Positions 8,815-15,505 of a stretch of DNA of 64,000 bases are shown here, piece after piece (the first letter of the stretch is position 1; each line of letters opens with the position of its first letter). The translations under genes were made by a program, and so were the position numbers. The DNA comes from Hymenobacter sublimis (GTDB lineage: Bacteria; Bacteroidota; Bacteroidia; Cytophagales; Hymenobacteraceae). The stretch is from positions 929,501 through 993,500 of the forward strand of contig NZ_CP095848.1 of NCBI RefSeq assembly GCF_023101345.1, read 5' to 3'. The notes below the pieces were generated by a model that was not told the origin of the DNA, ran no database searches, and saw nothing but the letters and a program-made list of their open reading frames with translations.

Positions 8815-10224
8815 ATGCAAACTACCACCCGGCTTGAGCACGATTTCCTTGGCGAACGAACCATTCCTAACGAAGTATACTATGGTATCCAGACGTTGCG
8901 GGCCCTGGAAAACTTCCGCATCACCGGAATTCCGCTGAAGTCGGAACCCTTGTTTGTGCAGGCCCTGGCCTACGTAAAAAAAGCCGCCGCCATGGCCAAC
9001 CGCGACCTAGGCGTGCTGGATTCGGCCATCGCCGAGTGCATTATCAAAGCCTGCGAGCGGGTAGCCAGCGGGGAACTCGACGATCAGTTTCTAACCGATA
9101 TGATTCAGGGCGGCGCCGGCACGTCCGTGAATATGAACGCCAATGAGGTGCTAGCCAACGCCGCCCTGGAACTCATGGGCAAGCAAAAGGGCCAGTACGA
9201 GTTCTGCCACCCCAACAACCACGTCAACTGCTCGCAATCGACCAACGACGCCTACCCCACGGCCTTCCGCATTGCCCTCAGCAACAAGCTCGTGGGCTAC
9301 AGCCAGGCCCTGGGCGAGCTGGCCGATGCCTTTGCGGCCAAGGGGCAGGAGTTCCGAAATGTGCTGAAAATGGGCCGCACCCAGCTCCAGGATGCGGTGC
9401 CCATGAGCATGGGCGACGAGTTCAAGGCCTTTGCCACCAACCTGCGCGAGGAATTGCTGCGCATTGAGGACAGCCGCCGGCTAATCAGTGAAATAAACAT
9501 GGGCGCTACCGCCATTGGTACCGGCGTAAACGCGCCTCCCGGCTACGCAGAGCTGGTAACCAAGCACCTGCGCGACGTAACCGGCCTGGACCTGAGCCTG
9601 GCCGGCGACTTAATTGAGGCTACCTACGATACCGGTGCTTACGTGCAGCTTTCCGGCGTACTGAAGCGCACGGCCGTGAAACTCTCCAAAATCTGTAACG
9701 ATTTGCGCCTGCTGTCCTCCGGTCCGCGCACGGGTCTGTTTGAGATTAATCTGCCGCCCCTGCAGCCCGGCTCCAGCATCATGCCCGGCAAGGTAAACCC
9801 CGTAGTGCCCGAGGTAGTCAACCAGACGGCCTTTTACGTTATCGGGGCCGATTTGACCGTGACCATGGCCGCCGAGGCTGGCCAGCTACAGCTAAACGTG
9901 ATGGAGCCGGTAATATCCTTTGCCCTGTTTACGTCGATTTCCTACCTAACCAACGCCTGCCATACCCTGCGCGAGAAGTGTGTGGTGGGCATCACGGCCA
10001 ATGCCCACCACGCCGAAAATATGGTGCGCAACAGCATTGGCATCGTCACGCAACTCAACCCGGTATTGGGCTACGAAACGTCGGCGGAAATTGCGAAGGA
10101 AGCCCTGAAAACCGGCAAAACCGTGTACGACATTGCCGTTACGGACCGGCAGCTGCTGACCCAGGCCAAGTGGGACGAAATCTTCACGTTTGAGAACCTG
10201 ATTCGGCCGGGCTTTATTCAATAA
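8815..10224 (+). CDS. aspA: Aspartate ammonia-lyase (aspartase)
   Basis: 469 residues, the normal aspartase length. It converts L-aspartate reversibly to fumarate and ammonia in the cytoplasm, feeding the TCA cycle. Visible family features are the N-terminal TRLEHDFLGERTIPNEVYYG, the substrate-binding stretch GGAGTSVNMNANEV, HPNNHVNCSQSTNDAYPTA, and the superfamily signature GSSIMPGKVNPV with the catalytic serine on its flexible loop. The fumarase C paralogue shares these motifs, but the N-terminal ERTIP and the TSVNMNANEV spelling favour aspartase. It starts at ATG 8815 and is apparently monocistronic. Confidence 0.93.
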   Translation: MQTTTRLEHDFLGERTIPNEVYYGIQTLRALENFRITGIPLKSEPLFVQALAYVKKAAAMANRDLGVLDSAIAECIIKACERVASGELDDQFLTDMIQGGAGTSVNMNANEVLANAALELMGKQKGQYEFCHPNNHVNCSQSTNDAYPTAFRIALSNKLVGYSQALGELADAFAAKGQEFRNVLKMGRTQLQDAVPMSMGDEFKAFATNLREELLRIEDSRRLISEINMGATAIGTGVNAPPGYAELVTKHLRDVTGLDLSLAGDLIEATYDTGAYVQLSGVLKRTAVKLSKICNDLRLLSSGPRTGLFEINLPPLQPGSSIMPGKVNPVVPEVVNQTAFYVIGADLTVTMAAEAGQLQLNVMEPVISFALFTSISYLTNACHTLREKCVVGITANAHHAENMVRNSIGIVTQLNPVLGYETSAEIAKEALKTGKTVYDIAVTDRQLLTQAKWDEIFTFENLIRPGFIQ

Positions 10225-10317
10225 GGTAGGGGTGGTATGCCGAGATGCAGCTTTAGGGAAAATACGGTGTCTTGTCTGATCGTTTTTCCTAAACTCTCGC
10301 GGAGTATATACTTACCT

Positions 10318-10752
10318 ATGAAGCATCCTACTCGTTTCCGGCAATGGCTTCCTACCCCAACCAAAGGCCGTATGCTCACGGGCCTGAAAGTGGGAGATAC
10401 CATAGCAGTGGGAGACGGGCAAGAACGCCCCGTGACCCTGCAAGACCTGAAGGAAACCGAGTTCAAGCGCGAAAACCGCATTATGCTGGCCAGTGGCATG
10501 CTCGATATGGACGGGCAGGAAATCTACGAAACCGACATTGTGCAGGTGTACACCCAACAGGGGCCCACAGGCCCTTCCTACTTTGCTTACGTCTTTTTCA
10601 ACCCTGCCCGCGGCTTCGTCTTCCGAAATGCCAAGGACGTGCCGATCAGCACCGTTGCCTTCAAGCGGATATGGACCAATTTTTACGCCGAGCCGCACTG
10701 GATGCAGCAGTTTGAGCACCACGCTAGCTTTATTGAGGAGCATTGGGCTTAG
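10318..10752 (+). CDS. YopX-family protein
   Basis: About 144 residues from ATG 10318 (MKHPTRFRQWLP). An earlier ATG at 10237 is in frame, but the extra residues look random. The central segment MLDMDGQEIYETDIVQVY matches the YopX pattern (G-x-x-D-x-x-G-x-E-I-Y-E-x-D-I-V), followed by beta-rich sequence with an FFNPARGFVFRNA stretch. YopX domains are best known from phages, plasmids and mobile islands, and their molecular role is not established. Here the gene sits among housekeeping genes with normal codon usage and a strong terminator behind it, suggesting an old, domesticated copy. Confidence 0.75.
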   Translation: MKHPTRFRQWLPTPTKGRMLTGLKVGDTIAVGDGQERPVTLQDLKETEFKRENRIMLASGMLDMDGQEIYETDIVQVYTQQGPTGPSYFAYVFFNPARGFVFRNAKDVPISTVAFKRIWTNFYAEPHWMQQFEHHASFIEEHWA

Positions 10753-10775
10753 TCGGCCGGGCAAAAAGGTAGTGT

Positions 10776-10831
10776 GCTGAGGCGCACAAAGCCCCGGCAA
10801 CCGCTAGGGCTTTGTGCGCCTCAGCGCTTTT
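10776..10831 (+). terminator. Rho-independent terminator, 19-bp perfect stem
   Basis: GCTGAGGCGCACAAAGCCC at 10776-10794 pairs perfectly with 10807-10825 across a 12-base loop, followed by GCTTTT. It ends the YopX-family gene. Confidence 0.85.
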
Positions 10832-10845
10832 CACTCCATCAGATT

Positions 10846-11352
10846 ATGCCTATTTTGGCTGTATTCCTTGGTGCGTTACCCTTGAGCAACCGTATGTTGA
10901 ACCCGCCTCTAAACCCGGCGCCGCCCGCAGGACAGCACTCCGTTACCGCTCCCGAGCCGCTACTGCCGCTGGCTTCTGCACAAATAGCTCCCGTCCCCAC
11001 CCATACAGCCAAGCGCGACAAGCTCCTGCTTTCTGCCGCTACTCGGCTGGTGCCACTGGTAGAGCTGCTCGACCGGATTAAGCCGCACGTGGGCCAGAAC
11101 ACCGTATTCAGCACCCGCCGCCACAAAATCGACGCCCAAATAGCCTTAGCCTATGAGCAGCTCCGCGCCGACCAGCCCAAGCGCCAAGCTCTTACGGAAG
11201 CCTTTAAGACGCTGAGCGAGTTCGTGCTGGAAGAAACCCGCGAGGTTAGCAAGGACGAGGTAAAAGAATCAGCCAAACGCTTCGTGCTGGCTACCCTCAA
11301 AAATGCTCCTCACTTAATTGGCGCCGCCAAACAGGCTGGCCTACTCTCCTAA
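10846..11352 (+). CDS. Hypothetical protein
   Basis: About 168 residues from ATG 10846. ATG 10894 (MLNPPLNPAPPAG) is an alternative, and earlier in-frame codons lie in the preceding terminator. The N-terminal ~60 residues are proline/alanine-rich and probably disordered. The C-terminal ~105 residues are charged and helical (LVPLVELLDRIKPHVGQ, then a KTLSEFVLEETREVSKDEVK stretch). I do not recognise a family or a catalytic motif. It ends at a long bidirectional terminator shared with the leftward tRNA. Confidence 0.65.
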   Translation: MPILAVFLGALPLSNRMLNPPLNPAPPAGQHSVTAPEPLLPLASAQIAPVPTHTAKRDKLLLSAATRLVPLVELLDRIKPHVGQNTVFSTRRHKIDAQIALAYEQLRADQPKRQALTEAFKTLSEFVLEETREVSKDEVKESAKRFVLATLKNAPHLIGAAKQAGLLS

Positions 11353-11393
11353 AGCGTGACGAGGCACTCGCACTGGGTTTCGTTTAGGCCAAG

Positions 11394-11445
11394 TACCAAA
11401 ACGAAGAAGCCTCCTTGCAAGCAAGGAGGCTTCTTCGTTTTGGTA
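11394..11445. terminator. 25-bp perfect-stem bidirectional terminator overlapping the tRNA 3' end
   Basis: Arms 11394-11418 and 11421-11445 are perfectly complementary, with only AA between them (in practice a few central pairs open to form the loop). It lies between the rightward stop at 11352 and the leftward tRNA. The right arm covers the CCA end, discriminator base and one acceptor base of the tRNA (11441-11445). Confidence 0.8.
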
Positions 11446-11525
11446 CCCAGAGCCGGGGTCGAACCGGCACATCTTTCGATATCGGTGTTTGAGACCGACG
11501 CGTCTACCGATTCCGCCATCTGGGC
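11441..11525 (-). tRNA. tRNA-Leu (anticodon CAA)
   Basis: 85 nt including an encoded CCA. Read on the minus strand, the acceptor GCCCAGA pairs with TCTGGGT (a G-U at position 1-72), followed by discriminator A and CCA. The anticodon stem TCGGT/ACCGA encloses the loop CTCAAAC, giving anticodon CAA, which reads UUG. A long variable arm follows, as in class II leucine tRNAs, and GGTTCGACCCC forms the T-loop. It begins 25 bases after the hscB stop on the same strand. Confidence 0.93.
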
Positions 11526-11550
11526 ATTCCGTGCCGCTCATGTCGGTAAT

Positions 11551-12087
11551 TCATGAACGGGTAGCAAACTTAGCCAGACTTTCGCGAATGCGCAACAGGT
11601 AGCGCTTTTTCAAATAATAGGTTTGCACTTGTTCTAGGGCCCGAGGGCGGGCATCTGCGGGCAAACCGGGGTAGCCGGCTAGTACCGGTTCAATGCCTGC
11701 TTCCAGCGTGTCCGTCAGGGCGTTGACTTCACGGGTGACGTGTTCCACGACGGCTGGATCGGGCTCAAATTCCAGCTCCATGAGCTGTTCATTAAGCTCC
11801 ATTACTTCCATTAAAAAATCTGGGGGTAGCTCCTGTTTTCCCTCTTCTAACAGGTGGTGCTGACTTAAAATGTAGGCCATTCGCTGGTCAGGATCGGCGA
11901 GGGTGCGGTAGGCGTTGGTGTTGAGCGTAGCCAGTTGCAGAATTTCCTGTTGGCGCTCGGGGCTCTCGGTGGCGTGGAAGTCAGGGTGATATTCGCGGCT
12001 GAGCGCGTAGTAGCGGCGCTTGAGCGCGGCCTCATCGGGCTGAAAGGTTTCTGGCAGCTCGTAAAACTCGAAGTAGTTGGGAGTCAT
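11551..12087 (-). CDS. hscB: Co-chaperone HscB (iron-sulfur cluster assembly J-protein)
   Basis: 178 residues, typical for HscB. The N-terminal J-domain has the HPD motif at SREYHPDFHA (around residues 34-36) after the YFEFYELPETFQPDEAALKRRY helix I. The C-terminal three-helix region (LMEVMELNEQLMELE) is the part that binds the scaffold IscU. The protein delivers IscU-bound clusters to the Hsp70 HscA and stimulates its ATPase. The partner genes hscA, iscU and fdx are not in this window. The leucine tRNA follows 25 bases downstream and may be co-transcribed. Confidence 0.92.
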   Translation of the reverse strand: MTPNYFEFYELPETFQPDEAALKRRYYALSREYHPDFHATESPERQQEILQLATLNTNAYRTLADPDQRMAYILSQHHLLEEGKQELPPDFLMEVMELNEQLMELEFEPDPAVVEHVTREVNALTDTLEAGIEPVLAGYPGLPADARPRALEQVQTYYLKKRYLLRIRESLAKFATRS

Positions 12088-12219
12088 CGTCGGAAAAGGG
12101 TCAGGCTTGCAGCAAGGGCACGCTTATCGTACGCCAACAAGCAGAATCAGGAACATAAACAGCGACGCACTTTTATATTGCCCCGGTGGGGTAGGGCTAC
12201 ACAGGAAGTAGTCCGCTTT

Positions 12220-12534
12220 CTATGCCATGTCCATGGGTAAGCTGTCCGTATCTACGCGGTGTACCGAAAAGGCGACGGGCGCGGCGGCAAAAAGGCGCTT
12301 GGTGGCCGGCCATACCTGGCCAAATAGTTCGGAGCCTCGGTAGGCATTTAGCGCATCGGCAGAATCCCAGTGACTATGCGTGCAGAAGACGTTCGGCTGC
12401 TCCGCGTCCTGCCACAACTCCAGAAACCGGCACCCAAGCATCTGCCGAATCAAGGGCTCTGAGTCCCGAAAAATCTGCAGAAATTCCGGCACTGCTTCCG
12501 GCGTGAAAGTCATGCGCACAATACGAATCAGCAT
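12220..12534 (-). CDS. Antibiotic biosynthesis monooxygenase (ABM) domain protein
   Basis: 104 residues forming one dimeric ferredoxin-like ABM domain: MLIRIVRMTFTPEAVPEFLQIF, then IRQMLGCRFLELWQD and the THSHWDSADALNAYRGSELF segment. The family includes quinol monooxygenases and haem-degrading enzymes but also many proteins of unknown role, so the substrate cannot be inferred. The gene lies upstream of hscB on the same strand with a 132-bp gap, so an operon is possible but not shown. Confidence 0.82.
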   Translation of the reverse strand: MLIRIVRMTFTPEAVPEFLQIFRDSEPLIRQMLGCRFLELWQDAEQPNVFCTHSHWDSADALNAYRGSELFGQVWPATKRLFAAAPVAFSVHRVDTDSLPMDMA

Positions 12535-12677
12535 AGGGAAAGAAAGCCGTTAGGTAGCAAAAAGGAAGGGAACAAAGCAGGTGTCATTGTGACAGTAATA
12601 ACTTAACATAATAAATAAACAAGAATATAATCTTTGTTTCTAGGCTTTACGAGTAGTATTTGTGCACCTTCGGCGGG

Positions 12678-13457
12678 CTAGACGGCGTCGGGAGGGAAGC
12701 GAATATCTACCTGCGAATCGAAGTGCAACCCCAGCAGCTCCGAGGCATTGCCCTGGTTAATGCCAATGCAGAGCTGGTCGCAGCTATTGAAAATGCAGAC
12801 CGCTTCACCCGGAGCAATGGCCTGGAAGTGCGGGGCAATTTCGCGCACGGTTTCGCGGGCGAAATGGATGGTAAACGAGCGGTTGCGCCCAATAACCTCC
12901 ACTGCCGTGCGTGTGATGTCCGTGACAAGATTGCCGTAATGATCCACGTGCACCACGTGCCCAGTGATGCGGTTGTCTTGCAGGCGCAGCTGCCGGTTCA
13001 GGAGCTGGTACACGTCGGTAGCGGCTGGGCCCAGGGAGCCGAGCGCTTCGCCTTGAGCCAGCCGCACGGCCGCGGGAGCCAGCAGGTCGCGGGTGGGGGA
13101 GGCCGTGATGGGGTGGCCCACGCCCAGGGCTACCAGCTCTTCGGGCTGCCCATCGCAGAGGAGGGGTAGCAGTCCGTTATTGGCCGACACGAAATAGTGA
13201 CCCCGGAAGTGGGCGGCGTGCCAGGCGGCGCGGGGCGAGCCAATGTCGTTGACGCCCACCAGATGCACTGTGCCCACCGGAAAATCCTGGTACACAGAGC
13301 TGAGCACGTGCATGGCGTGGGCAATATTGAAGGGCTCAATGCCGTGCGTGATGTCCAGCACCGGCACCTCGGGGGCCAACTGTAGAATCCGCGCCTTGAC
13401 GGCGGCCACGTAATGGTCGCGGTATCCAAAGTCAGACAGAAACGTAATCAAGCCCAT
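12678..13457 (-). CDS. SAM hydroxide adenosyltransferase-like protein (DUF62 family)
   Basis: 259 residues, close to the family length. The N-terminal LITFLSDFGYRDHYVAAVKARI and VLDITHGIEPFNIAHAMHVL are DUF62 signatures, followed by VHLVGVNDIGSPRAAWHAAH, GHYFVSANNGLL and a C-terminal beta-barrel domain with HVVHVDHYGNLVTDI. Characterised members split S-adenosylmethionine into adenosine and methionine using water. Fluorinase and chlorinase are specialised relatives. The usual DPGVG-x-x-RR segment is replaced by NDIGSPRA here, so activity should be considered uncertain. The gene stands alone. Confidence 0.85.
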   Translation of the reverse strand: MGLITFLSDFGYRDHYVAAVKARILQLAPEVPVLDITHGIEPFNIAHAMHVLSSVYQDFPVGTVHLVGVNDIGSPRAAWHAAHFRGHYFVSANNGLLPLLCDGQPEELVALGVGHPITASPTRDLLAPAAVRLAQGEALGSLGPAATDVYQLLNRQLRLQDNRITGHVVHVDHYGNLVTDITRTAVEVIGRNRSFTIHFARETVREIAPHFQAIAPGEAVCIFNSCDQLCIGINQGNASELLGLHFDSQVDIRFPPDAV

Positions 13458-13643
13458 GACCGGAAATTCGGAGTTATTCGTACTATTGCCAGGCCCCCTG
13501 CGGGGGCGGCAAAAGTAGGCGTTTTGCCGCGAATCGGGAGCAGCAACGATTCATAGGTTTTTGCTGTTACCCCTTGCAGAAGGCTTCGTGGGCCCCGCCC
13601 ACCCGCTCTTTTCTTCTCCTTCCGCCCTTAAATTCCCTCCAGA

Positions 13644-14750
13644 TTGGTCGAGAAAGTCATCACGCTCGAAAATGTGTCCCTGGTTGAGTTCCTCGGACCC
13701 GATAACCAAAATATCCGTCAGCTGGCCGCGGCCTTTCCTGGCAGTAAAATCATCTCACGCGGCAACGAAATCAAGATTCAGGGCCAAACGGCCGTAATCA
13801 GCCGCATCAACGAAATCCTGTCGGCCCTGCTGGAGCACTACCACCAGTACGGTCAGATTACCGACAAAACCGTCAGCCAGTACCTGACCTCGGCCGACGA
13901 GGACCAGCAGGACCGGATGCTGGCCGCTTCTCCCGACGTGATTCTGTTTGGGGCCAAAGGCGGCGTCATCAAAGCCAAGACCGCCAACCAGCAGCGCCTC
14001 GTAGATGCCGTGCTCAAGAACGACTTAGTGTTTGCGCTAGGGCCGGCCGGAACGGGTAAAACCTATATTTCGGTAGCGCTAGCCGTGCGGGCGCTTAAAA
14101 ACAAAGAGGTCAAGAAAATTATCATTTCCCGCCCGGTGGTAGAAGCTGGCGAGAGCCTAGGCTTCTTGCCCGGTGATATGAAGGAGAAGGTAGACCCCTA
14201 CCTGCGCCCGATTTATGACGCGCTGGAGGACATGCTGCCGCCCGAGAAGTTTAAGTTCTACCTCGAAAACAAAACCATTGAAATTGCGCCCCTGGCCTAC
14301 ATGCGCGGCCGGACGCTGAACAATGCCTTTGTGCTCCTGGATGAGGCCCAGAACACTACCCCCAGCCAGCTCAAGATGTTTCTGACCCGCATGGGCCCGA
14401 ACGCTAAAGTGATGGTGAACGGTGACCGGAGCCAAATTGACTTGCCTACCAAGCAGAAGTCTGGGCTGATTCAAGCCCTGGACATCCTGCGCGATGTGCG
14501 CGACATTGGCTTCGTGGAAATGACTTCGGAAGACGTGGTGCGCCACCGGCTGGTGAAGCAAATTGTGCAGGCTTACGACAAGTTTGATGTGCAGCAGCAG
14601 AAGGACCAGGCCAACCGCCCGGTGCGCGAGTACCAGCCGTCCTACCGTCGGCGCCAAGACGAAGTTGCCCACCAAGACCCGGGTAAGCACCCCGACGCCC
14701 GCCGCGAAGACGACGGCACTCGCGAGCTGCCGGTAAACCAGGAGCAGTAA
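13644..14750 (+). CDS. PhoH family ATPase
   Basis: 368 residues using a TTG start at 13644. The conserved opening VEKVITLENVSLVEFLG begins right after it and no in-frame ATG occurs before residue 92, so TTG is well supported. An N-terminal KH-like segment (IRQLAAAFPGSKIISRGNEIKIQG) precedes a P-loop ATPase with Walker A GPAGTGKT at about 133-140, SRPVVEAGESLGFLPGD, and Walker B LLDEAQ at about 231-236. PhoH proteins are RNA-linked ATPases, and PhoH2-type relatives carry a PIN nuclease, which is absent here. The C-terminal ~45 residues are charged and probably disordered. A strong terminator follows. Confidence 0.93.
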   Translation: MVEKVITLENVSLVEFLGPDNQNIRQLAAAFPGSKIISRGNEIKIQGQTAVISRINEILSALLEHYHQYGQITDKTVSQYLTSADEDQQDRMLAASPDVILFGAKGGVIKAKTANQQRLVDAVLKNDLVFALGPAGTGKTYISVALAVRALKNKEVKKIIISRPVVEAGESLGFLPGDMKEKVDPYLRPIYDALEDMLPPEKFKFYLENKTIEIAPLAYMRGRTLNNAFVLLDEAQNTTPSQLKMFLTRMGPNAKVMVNGDRSQIDLPTKQKSGLIQALDILRDVRDIGFVEMTSEDVVRHRLVKQIVQAYDKFDVQQQKDQANRPVREYQPSYRRRQDEVAHQDPGKHPDARREDDGTRELPVNQEQ

Positions 14751-14787
14751 GCACCGTTCTAGGTCGCTTCGCAGCCTAGAAAGTCGA

Positions 14788-14826
14788 AAAACAGAAGGGC
14801 CGCCCACTGGGCGGCCCTTCTGTTTT
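14788..14826 (+). terminator. Rho-independent terminator
   Basis: The 18-bp perfect stem (14788-14805 and 14809-14826) has the core ACAGAAGGGCCGCCC, a 3-base loop ACT and a closing TTTT. It ends the phoH-family gene. Confidence 0.9.
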
Positions 14827-14922
14827 AGGTCGGGCAGGGGCAAAGGCACCAGTGGTTTCGTATTTTCGCGCCCGTAAGCAGTGGTGCTCCGTACGCTGCA
14901 TTTCCCATCAATCTGCTTTCCC

Positions 14923-15360
14923 GTGATACAGGTAGCCCGCATTGCCTCCCCGCAAGACCCCAGCCTCAACGACGCGCTGGCCATTCGTCATACGGTGTTT
15001 GTGCTGGGGCAGAACGTGCCCGCTGAGCTAGAGCACGACTCCCATGACCGCACCGACGCCACGCACTACCTGGCCCGCACGGCCGAAGGCACGCCCTGCG
15101 GGGCCGCCCGGTGGCGCGTCACGGAGGTAGGAGTGAAGCTGGAGCGCTTTGCAGTGCTGGAGGCCTACCGCAACCAGCAGGTAGGAGCCGCGCTGTTGGC
15201 CGCCGTGGTTCGGGATGTGCGCGCCAGCCATCCGGAGGCGCTGGTGTACCTGAACGCCCAACTTCCTGCTGTGCGCTTCTACGAGCGGCACGGGTTTGAG
15301 AAGGTAGGAGAGAAGTTTGTGGAGGCCGACATTGAGCATTATAAAATGAAGCTAACGTAG
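14923..15360 (+). CDS. GNAT family N-acetyltransferase
   Basis: About 145 residues from the GTG at 14923 (MIQVARIASPQD). The frame is open to a GTG at 14881, but the extra residues are not family-like. The GNAT fold is shown by the N-terminal LNDALAIRHTVFVLGQNVPAE, the acetyl-CoA segment RFAVLEAYRNQQVGAALLAA, and the C-terminal LNAQLPAVRFYERHGFEKVGE. It resembles the ElaA/YjcF type of small acetyltransferases. The acceptor substrate is unknown. It lies between two terminators as a single-gene unit. Confidence 0.88.
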   Translation: MIQVARIASPQDPSLNDALAIRHTVFVLGQNVPAELEHDSHDRTDATHYLARTAEGTPCGAARWRVTEVGVKLERFAVLEAYRNQQVGAALLAAVVRDVRASHPEALVYLNAQLPAVRFYERHGFEKVGEKFVEADIEHYKMKLT

Positions 15361-15384
15361 CCTACAGCGTGCTACCCCTCACGT

Positions 15385-15420
15385 AGCCCCTTGCTTTCCA
15401 ATGGAAGGCAAGGGGCTTTT
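15385..15420 (+). terminator. Rho-independent terminator
   Basis: AGCCCCTTGCTTTCCA (15385-15400) pairs with TGGAAGGCAAGGGGCT (15402-15417) with one T-G wobble, followed by TTT. It ends the acetyltransferase gene. Confidence 0.8.
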
Positions 15421-15505
15421 GCTGTCTAGCTTATTTTCCTCATTTTGGCCCCCCGTAGTGCTGAGGTACTACCACATTAGCAATTACCAGTATTTCGTGT
15501 GCTTT

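Noticed and set aside
11394..11445. Phage or island attachment site at the tRNA-Leu 3' end
   Set aside because: The duplicated tRNA end is an inverted copy forming a terminator, not a direct repeat, and no integrase or foreign gene block is next to it.
12585..12650. Rightward promoter suggested by an AT-rich stretch ending in TCTTTG
   Set aside because: No rightward gene follows. The neighbouring genes run leftward and spacing to a TA dinucleotide does not fit TAnnTTTG.
15401..15505. Upstream ATG of the ComEC gene
   Set aside because: It lies in the stem of the preceding terminator. The ATG at 15506 gives the usual N-terminus leading into the first membrane spans.
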